Counted from the stretch's first letter, positions 44,301 to 51,645 are shown. The stretch: DNA of 64,000 nucleotides from Herbidospora solisilvae (GCF_009901565.1 NZ_WXEW01000010.1:310001-374000), one strand, 5' to 3'. The notes: generated by a model not told the origin, from the letters alone. Made by a program: numbers and translations.

Positions 44301-44758
44301 ACCGCTACCCGCAGTCGAACGGCACCCTGCCCGGGACGACGGGCTCGGCCGGCACGGTCACGCTGGCCGCGGCCAACGGCAACCGTGACGGCACCCCGAC
44401 CAACGCCGCCGTCTACAACGCCACCGGCCTGACCGCGGCCTACAGCGGCGCGGCCACCACGTTCGACCTGTTCGTGGACGCCGGGACCAACGTCGGCAAC
44501 GCCACCCAGGTCAGGGTCTCCTACGACCTGACCGGCAACGGCAGCTGGGACCGGGTGGAGACCTACACCTACTTCGCCACCGACCCGGTGGCCGGGTGGG
44601 AGCACTACACCCAGGCGGCCGGGGTGAAGTCGGCCACCGGCGCGCTCGGCAACCTGGCGAACGGCTCGGTGCGGGTCGAGGTCTGGAGCGCGATCGGCTC
44701 CACCACGACCAACCTCGGGATCGGCAACCAGAGCGTCATCCGCCTGCCCTTCGCGTAA
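41393..44758 (+). CDS. Secreted GH81 endo-beta-1,3-glucanase with binding modules
   Basis: A 1121-residue exported laminarinase. Signal peptide at about 1-48 (SLVVSVVLAMIAATLAFVAS). The GH81 catalytic region spans about 55-790: TNDWWSSLLWKRF near the start, SDQELNDHHFHYGYYIAAAA with the catalytic Asp, and NNQESSSEGMNFANALIQWG with the conserved glutamates. A (SP)n linker leads to an F5/8-type (CBM32-like) module at about 825-945 (GLAVDGNAATRWASAFSDPQ, WIQVDLGSTQTISSVQL), and a second (SP)n linker to a C-terminal beta-sandwich of about 145 residues that I cannot name with confidence. It cuts beta-1,3-glucan of fungi or algae. ATG 41393 has GGAGGAAG six bases upstream. Regulated by the LacI-type operators before it. 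Confidence 0.93.
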   Translation: MHQPIGAQSPGTSPPGRRPASRSLVVSVVLAMIAATLAFVASTPAAQAGTVGAGSYADTLPAGRALPSGCGSLSTNPRLYVTANAPAGAVPTNDWWSSLLWKRFDCAYSEPLHAHPTSYDTFAGGLGFSYNTTATITGSATGVGEFHYPYVQNILVGVTGLNSPDTKVDGWTDWTVSPYWSDGTRTLRATIGHGLPFAYFTKTGGNAQITTSGTPTVWSNSGGTIGFTVNGKDYLGFAPSGSTWTVSGTSITSTLNGQNYFSVAVLPTTPSTPAATRTSLANTYAQYAHAHVTGTRVSYSYNPATANVSTTYTFTTTAREGSASGTVIALYPHQWNYLTGSTPLTETYVSARGQMKVVTGTSFSTTMKFQGVLPEIPAVADNAGGDLTTITNYLNAELGDPTAGLGDDTYWTGKGLGRAARIAEIADQLNLTAVRDSALNRIRTRLTDWFTATPGKTSRVFYYNQPWGTLLGYPASYGSDQELNDHHFHYGYYIAAAATLAKFDPTWATNAQYGGMVDLLIRDANNYDRNDTRFPYLRDFDIYAGHDWAAGHGAFGSGNNQESSSEGMNFANALIQWGQATGNTAVRDAGVFIYATQSAAIQEYWFDVRNQNFPAAFGHNTVGMVWGSGGAYATWFSGEPEMIQGINMLPITGGHFYLGEWPANVLINYNELVTNNGGPPTVWQDIIQEFRALADGPAALAAFQANPNFTSEEGESKAHTFHWLRNLAALGTVDTTVTASHPLAKVFVKNGTRTYVASNITSSPLTVTFSNGTTLTAPAGKTVTSGLFTWSGGNASGGGTSSPSPSPSPSPSPSPCATTLLSQGRPATSSSVEAAYTAGLAVDGNAATRWASAFSDPQWIQVDLGSTQTISSVQLTWEAAYGRSYQIQTSTNGTTWTDVYSTTTGDGGTDNLTVSGSGRYVRVYGTARGTAWGYSLWEFKVYGGGAACPSPSPSPSPSPSPSPGGPFSANRYPQSNGTLPGTTGSAGTVTLAAANGNRDGTPTNAAVYNATGLTAAYSGAATTFDLFVDAGTNVGNATQVRVSYDLTGNGSWDRVETYTYFATDPVAGWEHYTQAAGVKSATGALGNLANGSVRVEVWSAIGSTTTNLGIGNQSVIRLPFA

Positions 44759-44767
44759 TCCCCTGAC

Positions 44768-44797
44768 GGCGGCGGTCCGCACGTGCGGACCGCCGCC
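44768..44797. terminator. 30-base perfect palindrome terminator
   Basis: A 15+15 perfect inverted repeat (arms start GGCGGCGGTCCGCAC) nine bases after the glucanase stop; no T-run. It isolates the glucanase unit. Confidence 0.75.
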
Positions 44798-44872
44798 CTC
44801 ACTCTTGCCAGACTTCGTCTCGTCGGCTTATCTCTTAGGAAAGTTTCTTTTTATTTTCGGAGAGGAAGCCTA

Positions 44873-45085
44873 GTGAGAAGACGTGCTCTTCGGATGGGGA
44901 TCGTCGCGCTCGGCCTGACCGCCGTCACCCTCACCGCCACCCCCGCCCACGCCGGCGTCGTCGGCTACTACCCCAGCAGCGTTTCGTGCGAGGCCGCCGG
45001 GCAGCGCGGCCTCGGCGCGGTCTGGCCCTGGTACAGCTGCTATCCGTCGGGCAGCGTCTGGGCCCTCTGGGCGCCCGGCTTCTAG
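44873..45085 (+). CDS. Very small secreted two-cysteine protein
   Basis: A 70-residue precursor. The signal peptide (MGIVALGLTAVTLTATPAHA after VRRRALR) is followed by a 43-residue mature part rich in Gly, Trp and Tyr: VVGYYPSSVSCEAAGQRGLG, then WPWYSCYPSGSVWALW. Two Cys could form one disulfide. GTG 44873 has GGAGAGGAAG a few bases before it, and the leader is AT-rich, with CTTTTTATTTTC just upstream of that ribosome site, unlike its surroundings. I know no named family. It stands alone between the glucanase terminator and the superoxide dismutase gene, which begins 133 bases downstream. Confidence 0.65.
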   Translation: MRRRALRMGIVALGLTAVTLTATPAHAGVVGYYPSSVSCEAAGQRGLGAVWPWYSCYPSGSVWALWAPGF

Positions 45086-45218
45086 CGCCCGGAACCGGGG
45101 GCCGTCTCTCCGGGGGAGAGGCGGCCTTCGGGAACCTTTGCCTTCGGCACCGGGAAAGCGGACATTTCGGTGGGAATCTCTCTCCTTGTTCGGAGAAACC
45201 CACACCGGGAGACCGCTG

Positions 45219-45821
45219 ATGCTGAGTAAGGCCCGTTTGCCGCTGGTTGTCCCGCTGGGTGTGGGAGTCGTCATGGTCGGCATCACGGCGCTCGGAGCGC
45301 TGAAACCGGGACGGGGCGGCGTGCCGGCCAGTGCCGTGATCAAGAACACCCAGGGCCAGACGGTCGGCTCGCTCCAGATCGAGGACGCCGGGAACGGCAA
45401 GTCCAAGGTCACGGTCAGCGTGACGAGCCTGCCGGCGGGCTACCACGGCTTCCACGTGCACGCCAAGGGCGTCTGCGACCCGCAGTCGAAGGACCCCGCC
45501 ACGGGCAGCCCCTTCTTCAGCGCGGGCGGTCACTTCGACCTCGGCTCCCACTCCCACGACCACCACACCGGCGACCTGCCCAACCTGCTGGTCGGCGCGG
45601 ACGGCACCGGCACCGCCTCGGCGGTGACCGACCGCTTCCAGGTGGCGCAGCTCTTCGACGCCGACGGCAGCTCCATCATGATCCACGCGCTGGCCGACAA
45701 CCACGCCAACATCCCCGACCGCTACCGGAACGAGGCGGGCCAGAAGGGCCCGGACGCCGAGACGCTGAAGGCCGGCGACTCCGGCGGGCGCATCGCCTGC
45801 GGCGTGATCACCCGAAGCTGA
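45219..45821 (+). CDS. sodC: Exported Cu/Zn superoxide dismutase
   Basis: A 200-residue protein with an N-terminal membrane signal (LPLVVPLGVGVVMVGITALG), then the SodC fold. Copper/zinc ligands are visible in YHGFHVHAKGVCD, SAGGHFDLGSHSHDHHTGDL and SSIMIHALADNHAN; GGRIACGVITRS supplies the second Cys and the conserved Arg. It removes superoxide at the cell surface. ATG 45219 is chosen, with GGGAGA eight bases upstream, over the longer frame from 45138, which crosses the leader. A strong terminator follows. Confidence 0.92.
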   Translation: MLSKARLPLVVPLGVGVVMVGITALGALKPGRGGVPASAVIKNTQGQTVGSLQIEDAGNGKSKVTVSVTSLPAGYHGFHVHAKGVCDPQSKDPATGSPFFSAGGHFDLGSHSHDHHTGDLPNLLVGADGTGTASAVTDRFQVAQLFDADGSSIMIHALADNHANIPDRYRNEAGQKGPDAETLKAGDSGGRIACGVITRS

Positions 45822-45852
45822 TCAAGCGGGGCTCGTTCTTTTCATTACGCGA

Positions 45853-45888
45853 AAAAAGCCCTTCCGAATGGCGTCGGAAGGGCTTTTT
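45853..45888. terminator. Rho-independent bidirectional terminator
   Basis: A 15-pair stem (45853-45867 with 45874-45888; arms AAAAAGCCCTTCCGA and complement) with a six-base loop. The arms give a T-run on both strands. It lies between the convergent dismutase and collagen-like genes. Confidence 0.92.
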
Positions 45889-45899
45889 ATGCGGACGGG

Positions 45900-46712
45900 T
45901 CAGACGCAGATGGCGTAGACCTTGAGCTTGACGGTCCTGTTGTTCTCGATCGCGACACGAACCGCCCAGCTGTTGCTGTTGCCGTTGACGGTCGGCTTGC
46001 TCATGGCGACGTACTTGACGTAGTCGGTGCCGGAGGTGATGTCGTAGCCGCCGCCGACGACCTTCTTGCCCGGGTCGCAGGCGGTCAGGACGTAATCCGA
46101 GCTGCTGTCGACCGAGGTCTCGGTGCCGGTCTTGATGACCGGCGTGACGCCGCCGGCGGGGCCGGTCTCACCCTTCGGGCCCTGCGGTCCGGCGGGGCCG
46201 GTGTCGCCCTTCGGGCCCTGGGGACCCGCGGGGCCGGTCTTGCCGTCCTTGCCGTCCTCGCCGTTGGCGCCCTTCGGCCCGGCGGGGCCGGCCTCGCCCT
46301 TCGGGCCCTGCGGTCCGGCCGGGCCGGTCTCGCCCTTCGGGCCCTGGGGGCCGGCGGGGCCGGTGTCGCCCTTCGCGCCCTGCGGGCCGGTGGCGCCGGT
46401 CTGACCCTTGGGACCCTGCGGGCCGGTCTGGCCCTTCGGGCCCTGGGGACCGGTGTTGCCGGTCATGCCCTGAAGGCCCATCGGGCCCTGCTCGCCCTGG
46501 CCGCCCCACGTGATCTTCGTCTCGGTGGCGCGGCACTTGGTGGTCGCGTTCACGATGCGCGCGTACCGGGTCTTCTTGTTGACACAGGCGTGGATGACGG
46601 TGTCAGCAGCCGAAGAAGCGGTCGCCATGCTTCCGACGGCGAAAATCGAACCCGCGAGCGCGCCGACGGTCAAAATCCCGATCGTGCGTCCGCCCGGCAA
46701 CCTGATAGCCAC
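45900..46712 (-). CDS. Collagen-like surface or secreted protein
   Basis: A 270-residue protein with a signal/anchor segment ([20 protein letters not shown]), then a short region with Cys ([27 protein letters not shown]) often found before phage-tail or collagen-like repeats. About 110 residues of Gly-X-Y triplets follow, rich in GPQGPKG, GETGPAG and GDTGPAG. The C-terminal 75 residues form a globular cap ([19 protein letters not shown] and [20 protein letters not shown]). The GTG start at 46712 follows GGAAGGAAA; earlier in-frame ATG at 46790 has no ribosome site. The triple-helix part probably forms a trimeric stalk outside the cell. Partner unknown. Confidence 0.88.
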   Translation of the reverse strand: MAIRLPGGRTIGILTVGALAGSIFAVGSMATASSAADTVIHACVNKKTRYARIVNATTKCRATETKITWGGQGEQGPMGLQGMTGNTGPQGPKGQTGPQGPKGQTGATGPQGAKGDTGPAGPQGPKGETGPAGPQGPKGEAGPAGPKGANGEDGKDGKTGPAGPQGPKGDTGPAGPQGPKGETGPAGGVTPVIKTGTETSVDSSSDYVLTACDPGKKVVGGGYDITSGTDYVKYVAMSKPTVNGNSNSWAVRVAIENNRTVKLKVYAICV

Positions 46713-46896
46713 TGAATTTCCTTCCGATGAAAACAGCGTGTCCTCTGTTGCTGAAGAGGATCCCGTGGTTGACGGTCCATGGGCGCACACGGTTCACCGG
46801 GCTCACATCACAACTCGATCTCGGTGCGCATTTATGTAGGTGTTCACTTACAAACGCCGAGACGAATTGTCAGTCAACGAATTAAGTAAACCCGGC

Positions 46897-46929
46897 TGGA
46901 CGCTCCGTCCACATTGGACGTAGAGTCCA
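46897..46929 (+). promoter_or_regulatory. Tandem operators overlapping a leaderless promoter
   Basis: Two copies of TGGAC-N5-GTCCA (46897-46911 and 46915-46929) separated by CAT. TGGACG (46897-46902), 18 bases, TAGAGT (46921-46926) make a promoter whose -10 box starts 12 bases before ATG 46933, so the mRNA is leaderless and the operators cover both boxes. This is strongly suggestive of autoregulation by the gene it precedes. Confidence 0.7.
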
Positions 46930-46932
46930 GCC

Positions 46933-47571
46933 ATGGACGACGACCCCCGGGTGCGTACATGGGCGCCCGTCTGCCGGGCCGTGGCGGCGCTGCTCGGCCC
47001 CTACGCCGAGGTGGTCCTGCACGATCCCGGCACCGACCGGATCCTGGCCGTGTGGAACCCGATGAGCGCACGCGGGCCGGGGGACCCGTCGCTGCTGGGC
47101 GAGCTCGACGCCCTCGACCCCGCCGCCCCCGACGTCTTCGGGCCCTACGAGAAGCTGCTCGCCGACGGCCGGCGGTTGTCGTCGGTCAGCGCCATCCTGC
47201 GCGACGCCGACGGCAGGGCGTCGGTCGTGTTGTGCGTCAACCTCGACCGGACCCCGCTGGAGCAGGCCGCGGCCGTGTTGTCCGCCTTCGGCGCCCCGGC
47301 CGCCTCCCGGCCCGAGCCGCTGTTCGAGCACGACTGGAGCGACCGCGTGCAGCACGTCGTGGGCTCCTACGTGCGCGAGTGCGGCCGCCCGGTGGAGCGG
47401 CTGACCCGCGCCGACCGCCTCGCCGTCCTGGCCCGGCTGGAGGAGGCCCGGGTGTTCGCCGTGCGCCGCGCCACCCCGGTCGTCGCCCGCGCGCTGGGGG
47501 TCTCCCGATCCACCCTTTACGGCCTGCTGGCCGAGCTCAGAGCACCGAACACGAAGGACCACGCACGATGA
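46933..47571 (+). CDS. YheO/DauR-type PAS regulator with C-terminal helix-turn-helix
   Basis: A 212-residue regulator. The N-terminal half is a YheO-like PAS domain (WAPVCRAVAALLGPYAEVVL, then HDPGTDRILAVWNP and SVSAILRDADGRASVVLCVN). The C-terminal HTH_22-type segment is LAVLARLEEARVFAVRRATP, VVARALGVSRSTLYGLLAEL. In Pseudomonas, DauR of this family controls D-arginine catabolism; homologues sit next to amino acid enzymes. It is leaderless under tandem operators, and overlaps the following aminotransferase gene (ATGA), so it most likely regulates the two as one unit. Confidence 0.85.
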   Translation: MDDDPRVRTWAPVCRAVAALLGPYAEVVLHDPGTDRILAVWNPMSARGPGDPSLLGELDALDPAAPDVFGPYEKLLADGRRLSSVSAILRDADGRASVVLCVNLDRTPLEQAAAVLSAFGAPAASRPEPLFEHDWSDRVQHVVGSYVRECGRPVERLTRADRLAVLARLEEARVFAVRRATPVVARALGVSRSTLYGLLAELRAPNTKDHAR

Positions 47572-48725
47572 CCCGGCTGCCCGACTTCCGCCTCGAAACC
47601 TACTTCTCCCGGTGGGAGTTCACCGCGCGTCACCACCTGACCGCCTCCGACGCCCAGAGCATGTCGCTCGGCGAACTGCTGGCTCTGGCCGACGACGCCG
47701 ACCGGGCCGCGTTCGAGAACCTTTCCCTCGGCTACACCACCACCCACGGCGACCCGGCCCTGCGCGAGGCGATCGCCGCCACCTACGACCACCTGGACGC
47801 CGCCGACGTCCTCTGCTTCGCGGGCGCGGAGGAGGCCCTCTACCTGGCGATGAACGTGCTGCTCGACGCCGGGGACCACGCGGTCGTCGTGACGCCCAAC
47901 TACCAGGCGGCCGAGACCGTGCCGCTGGCGTTGTGCGAGGTCACCGGCGTCGCCCTCGACCCCGGCGACGACTGGGCCCTCGACCTCGACCGGATCAGGG
48001 CCGCGATCAGGCCGAACACCCGGGTCGTGTCGGTCAACTTCCCCAACAACCCGACCGGCAAGGTCATCGGCGCCGCCGACTTCGCCGAGCTGGCCCGGAT
48101 CTGCGACGAGCACGACGTCCACCTGTTCAGCGACGAGGTCTACCGCGGCCTCGAACGCGACCCGGCCCGCACCCTGCCGCAGGCCGCCGACCTGTCCGGG
48201 CGCGCCCTGTCGCTGAACGTGACCTCCAAGTCGCTGGGCCTGCCGGGCCTGCGGATCGGCTGGCTCGCCTGCCGCGACCGCGCCCTGCTGTCCCGGCTGG
48301 AGCGGGCCAAGCACTACACCACCATCTGCAACTCGGCCCCCAGCGAGGTGCTGGCCCGGATCGCGATCAAGGCCCGCACCACGATCCTGGCCCGCAACCG
48401 CGCCCTGATCGCCCGCAACGTGCCGGTCTTCGACGCCTTCTTCGGCGGCTTCCCCGACCTGTTCGAGTGGCGCGCACCCGACGGCGGCTGCGTCGCCTAC
48501 CCCCGCTACCTCGGCCCCGACGGCGTGGAGGACTTCTGCGCCCGCCTGGTCGAGGAGGCCGGCGTCCTGCTGCTGCCGGCGAGCATCTACCGGTCCGAAC
48601 TGACGCCCACCCCCGCCGACCGGTTCCGCGTCGGCGTCGGCCGCGCCGACCCCGAAGAGGGCCTCGCGGCCTTCGGGGCCTGGCTCAGGCGAGGTCTTCG
48701 ACCAGCCGGTGGAGGGTCTCGGTGA
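47568..48725 (+). CDS. Fold type I PLP-dependent aminotransferase
   Basis: A 385-residue class I/II aminotransferase. Seen: AGAEEALYLAMNVLLDAGDH (cofactor phosphate cup), VVSVNFPNNPTGKVIG, LFSDEVYRGLE (Asp/Tyr of the cofactor) and the Schiff-base Lys in LNVTSKSLGLPGLRIGWLA. It is coupled to the YheO/DauR-type regulator. Substrate is an amino acid, unidentified; the regulator family hints at a basic or D-amino acid (weak inference). The last 17 codons run into a region holding an AraC remnant. Confidence 0.92.
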   Translation: MTRLPDFRLETYFSRWEFTARHHLTASDAQSMSLGELLALADDADRAAFENLSLGYTTTHGDPALREAIAATYDHLDAADVLCFAGAEEALYLAMNVLLDAGDHAVVVTPNYQAAETVPLALCEVTGVALDPGDDWALDLDRIRAAIRPNTRVVSVNFPNNPTGKVIGAADFAELARICDEHDVHLFSDEVYRGLERDPARTLPQAADLSGRALSLNVTSKSLGLPGLRIGWLACRDRALLSRLERAKHYTTICNSAPSEVLARIAIKARTTILARNRALIARNVPVFDAFFGGFPDLFEWRAPDGGCVAYPRYLGPDGVEDFCARLVEEAGVLLLPASIYRSELTPTPADRFRVGVGRADPEEGLAAFGAWLRRGLRPAGGGSR

Positions 48726-49017
48726 GTTCGGTCCGGCAGGTGACGGCGGGCGAAGGCGGCCCGTGAGGCGCTGGCCGAGGGCACCGGCCCGGTTTGCCGT
48801 CCTCGTGGGCGAGCCGCCGCTCACCTACCTGACCGGCTGGCGCATCGCCCTGGCCGCCGACCTGCTGCGCGCGGCCGGCACGACGATCGACGTGGTGGCC
48901 CGCCGCGTCGGCTACGCCAACGCGTTCGCGCTGAGCGTCGCCTTCAAGCGGGTTCGGGGCGTGTCCCCGAGTGGCCACCGGGCCGGTGTGCGATCAGCGG
49001 CCGGTGCGCGTGGGTGA
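48709..49017 (+). pseudogene. Remnant of an AraC-family regulator (C-terminal domain only)
   Basis: The frame codes for FAVLVGEPPLTYLTGWRIAL, then AADLLRAAGTTIDVVARRVG and NAFALSVAFKRVRGVSPSGH: the second half of an AraC DNA-binding domain of the cupin_6 type. The effector domain and first helix-turn-helix are absent; what precedes (EFGPAGDGGRRRPVRRW) is not family-like. The 3' end overlaps the cation-efflux gene on the other strand by about 75 bases. A decayed gene is the best reading; a functional stand-alone wing is less likely. Confidence 0.7.
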
Positions 49018-50020
49018 GTTCGGGCCCGTCCGGATCGGTGTGCACGGTGGCCGCGCCCAGCCGGGGCAACCGGTGGATCAGCCGGTGCTCGACGTCGACG
49101 GCGACATGGTGGGCCTCGACCACCGACATCTCCTGGTCCACGAGCACGTCGACCTCGGCCCGCAGGGTGTGCCCGATCCAGCGCAGCCGGATCGACCCGG
49201 CCCGTGACACCCCCGGTGTCGCGGCGATGATCTCCTCGGCCAGGGTCACCAGGGCGGGGTCGACCGCGTCCATGAGGCGGTGGTAGATCTCGCGGGCGGC
49301 GTCGCGCAGCACGAACAGGATCGCCACCGTGATGAGCAGGCCGATGATCGGATCGGCGAGGGGAAGGCCGAGGGCCACGCCCCCGGCCCCGAGGAGCACG
49401 GCCAGCGAGGTGAACCCGTCGGCGCGCGCGTGCAACCCGTCCGCCACCAGCGCGGCCGAACCGATCCGCCGGCCGACGCGGATGCGATAACGCGCCACCC
49501 ACTCGTTGCCCAGGAACCCGATCACCGCCGCGCCCGCGACCCACCCGAGGGCCCCGACCTCCTGCGGGTCGAACAGCCGCCGGACGGACTCGTACCCCGC
49601 GAACAGGGCGGACGCGGCGATCAGCAGCACGATGACGATCCCGGCCAGGTCTTCGGCCCGGCCGTACCCGTAGGTGAAGCGGCGCGTGGCGGCGCGACGG
49701 CCGACCGAGAACGCGATGGCCAGCGGGACGGCGGTCAGGGCGTCGGCGAAGTTGTGCAGCGTGTCGCCGAGCAGCGCGACCGACCCGGAGAGGGCGACGA
49801 CGACCGCCTGCGCCGACGCGGTGACCACCAGGATCATGAACGAGATGCCCAGCACCCGCAGCCCGAGCCTGCTGGACTCCAGCGCGGCGTCGGTCTTGTC
49901 CGCCGAGTCGTGGGTGTGCGGAGTGATCAGATGGCGGACGGCGGCCAGGAACCGCCGGCCCCTTCCCTGCTGGCCGTGCCCATGCCCATGCCCATGCCCG
50001 TGTTCGATGTCGGAGCCCAT
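48944..50020 (-). CDS. Cation diffusion facilitator (zinc/cobalt efflux)
   Basis: A 358-residue metal exporter. The His-rich start (EHGHGHGHGHGQQG) and HTHDSADKTDAAL bind metal. Membrane segments begin at LGISFMILVVTASAQAVVVA; LLGDTLHNFADALTAVPLAI carries the HxxxD transport site and VADGLHARADGFTSLAVLLG the second. The C-terminal cytoplasmic domain (IRLRWIGHTLRAEVDVLVDQ) follows. ATG 50020 lacks a ribosome site, but TATCCT at 50028-50033 lies 13 bases before it (leaderless). It is divergent from the ArsR regulator with only 20 bases between the start codons, so repressor binding would block both. Confidence 0.93.
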   Translation of the reverse strand: MGSDIEHGHGHGHGHGQQGRGRRFLAAVRHLITPHTHDSADKTDAALESSRLGLRVLGISFMILVVTASAQAVVVALSGSVALLGDTLHNFADALTAVPLAIAFSVGRRAATRRFTYGYGRAEDLAGIVIVLLIAASALFAGYESVRRLFDPQEVGALGWVAGAAVIGFLGNEWVARYRIRVGRRIGSAALVADGLHARADGFTSLAVLLGAGGVALGLPLADPIIGLLITVAILFVLRDAAREIYHRLMDAVDPALVTLAEEIIAATPGVSRAGSIRLRWIGHTLRAEVDVLVDQEMSVVEAHHVAVDVEHRLIHRLPRLGAATVHTDPDGPELTHAHRPLIAHRPGGHSGTRPEPA

Positions 50021-50027
50021 GTCTGCC

Positions 50028-50033
50028 AGGATA
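50028..50033 (-). promoter_or_regulatory. -10 box of the cation-efflux gene
   Basis: TATCCT on the minus strand, first T 13 bases before ATG 50020, consistent with a leaderless mRNA. The whole divergent region is only 20 bases, so the ArsR promoter must extend into the efflux gene. Confidence 0.45.
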
Positions 50034-50040
50034 TGTAGTC

Positions 50041-50400
50041 ATGTACGCACGCGACAACGAAGCAGGTGCGACACCGCCGCAGGAGCCACCCACGGGCGCC
50101 CAGGTGGAGACGGCCGTGGAGGCCTTCCGCATGCTCGGCGACGCCACCCGCCTCCGGCTGATGTGGCTGCTCTCGGCCGGCGAGTACGACGTGACCTCCC
50201 TGACCGAGGCGATCGGCGCCCCCCGCCCCTCGGTCTCCCAGCACCTGGCGAAACTGCGCCTGGCGGGCCTGGTCAGGACCCGCAGGGACGGCCGACGGGT
50301 GCTCTACCGCGCCCGCGACGCCCACGTGCGAAGGATCATCAGCGAGGCGCTGTTCCACGCGGACCACGAGGTCTCCGGAATACCCCGCCACGACGACTGA
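50041..50400 (+). CDS. ArsR/SmtB-family zinc-responsive repressor
   Basis: A 119-residue winged-helix repressor: FRMLGDATRLRLMWLLSAGE, then GAPRPSVSQHLAKLRLAGLV and VRTRRDGRRVLYRARDAHV. Residues Asp93, His95, His106 and His109 give DxH-x10-HxxH, the alpha-5 metal site of SmtB/CzrA, which binds zinc (or cobalt/nickel) and releases DNA. It is divergent from the cation-efflux gene, its obvious target. ATG 50041 is only 20 bases from the efflux ATG; no ribosome site is seen, so translation may be leaderless. Confidence 0.94.
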   Translation: MYARDNEAGATPPQEPPTGAQVETAVEAFRMLGDATRLRLMWLLSAGEYDVTSLTEAIGAPRPSVSQHLAKLRLAGLVRTRRDGRRVLYRARDAHVRRIISEALFHADHEVSGIPRHDD

Positions 50401-50405
50401 GCCCC

Positions 50406-50972
50406 TCAGCAGTTGAGGGCGACCGTGGTCTGAGGCCGGCCCGAGCCGGGGTGGAGGGCGATGGGGAAGGTCCGCCCGTCGCCCACCCGGATCTCGATCG
50501 AGTTCGGCCCCGTCCACGTGACCGAATGGAACCCGTCATCGGGGGCGTCGTCGTTGAAGCAGCCGAGATCCCACTCCCTGCTGAGCAACCCGTCATCCCT
50601 GCGCAGGCTGAGCCACGCCACCGTGTCCGGCCCGAGCCCCGCCATCGAGAGCTGAAGCCGGACCCGGTACGGGTCCGGCCCGTCGATGAAGCCGTCCTCC
50701 CCGATGGAGGAGAAGGCGAAGGCGATCAGCCCCACGAACAGCGTGGCGGCCGTGGCCAGCCCCGCGACGGCCATCAGGACGTCGCGCAGCCACATCCGCC
50801 GCAGCCCGGCGGCGGCCAGCGTCGCCAGGAAGAAGGCCAGCGCGCTGAACGCGAACGGCCGGTCCAGATGCTCCTGCCAGAGCACCAGGTCGACGGCGTC
50901 GACGAACGCCGGCGCCGCGAGGCCGGCCGCGCAGAGCGAGCAGGCCGACAGCACGAGTGAGCGACTGGACAT
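50406..50972 (-). CDS. Hypothetical membrane protein
   Basis: About 188 residues with three hydrophobic segments (LVLSACSLCAAGLAAPAFVD, FAFSALAFFLATLAAAGLRR, VLMAVAGLATAATLFVGLIA), then a soluble C-terminal region of about 75 residues (DTVAWLSLRRDDGLLSREWD, WTGPNSIEIRVGDGRTFPIA) ending in NC. I do not recognise a family. ATG 50972 has GGGA six to seven bases upstream; ATG 50984 is an alternative. It converges with the ArsR gene, five bases between stops. Confidence 0.65.
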   Translation of the reverse strand: MSSRSLVLSACSLCAAGLAAPAFVDAVDLVLWQEHLDRPFAFSALAFFLATLAAAGLRRMWLRDVLMAVAGLATAATLFVGLIAFAFSSIGEDGFIDGPDPYRVRLQLSMAGLGPDTVAWLSLRRDDGLLSREWDLGCFNDDAPDDGFHSVTWTGPNSIEIRVGDGRTFPIALHPGSGRPQTTVALNC

Positions 50973-51130
50973 CGTGGATCCCATCGGTGAGGCGCCATCA
51001 TGATCATGACGGTGCCGCCGTGGGAGGACCAGGTAGTGCACGGTATCTCGACAAAGCCCCACACGCCTCGGAAAGCGGGCACAGAACGTGCCGGGTGGGC
51101 TGAACGAGCCGGCCGGCGGCGGGGGCCTCG

Positions 51131-51448
51131 TCAGGACGGAGTCTTCGGCGGCGTCTCGACGCTGGCGAACAGCTCGACCAGGGCGCGGACGGGGGCGTGG
51201 GCCTCGGTGTGGTGGCGGAAGTGCTGGTCGAGATTGAGCTGGTAGCGGTTGCGGCGCCCGACCCGGTCGCGGGTGAGGTAGCCGGCCTCGTGCAGGTCGG
51301 CCACGATGCCCTGGACGGCTCGCTCGGTGATGCCGATGACCTCGGCGACCTCGCGCAGCCGGACCTCGGGATTGCGCGCGATCTCCAGCAGCACCCGGGC
51401 GTGATGGGTCAGGAACGTCCAGGACGAGCGATCTTTGGCAGTGGTCAT
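51131..51448 (-). CDS. Winged-helix (MarR/HTH_24-like) regulator
   Basis: A 105-residue DNA-binding protein: HHARVLLEIARNPEVRLREV, AEVIGITERAVQGIVADLHE, AGYLTRDRVGRRNRYQLNLD. The winged helix fills the protein; a short C-terminal helix (VRALVELFASVE) may dimerise. ATG 51448 is chosen; GTG 51457 is a near alternative with AAGGC upstream. It is divergent from the STAS gene across about 200 bases, and could regulate it. The 158 bases downstream, before the hypothetical membrane gene, show nothing recognisable. Confidence 0.78.
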   Translation of the reverse strand: MTTAKDRSSWTFLTHHARVLLEIARNPEVRLREVAEVIGITERAVQGIVADLHEAGYLTRDRVGRRNRYQLNLDQHFRHHTEAHAPVRALVELFASVETPPKTPS

Positions 51449-51645
51449 CGGAGTCACGCCTTCGGCCTCAGATGTTGTTCGCAAGGTCGCCGTCACCGGC
51501 TGTTCCAGCCTTGCACAGCGAACAGCCTTTCACGAAATCTTCTTCAGGTTTATGGTGGATGGACGACTCCCGCCGTTGGAGGCTCCATGCCCGCCCCTCT
51601 CCCGTGCAGCGGCGGCTCCTCCTCGAACGAAGGAGAAGGCCGCCG

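Noticed and set aside
41609-44782. A 1057-codon minus-strand frame opposite the glucanase gene
   Set aside because: Same shadow effect; the GH81 reading on the plus strand is certain.
46168-46500. Periodic G+C-rich repeats opposite the collagen-like gene as a repeat element
   Set aside because: The nine-base period is the coding of Gly-X-Y triplets.
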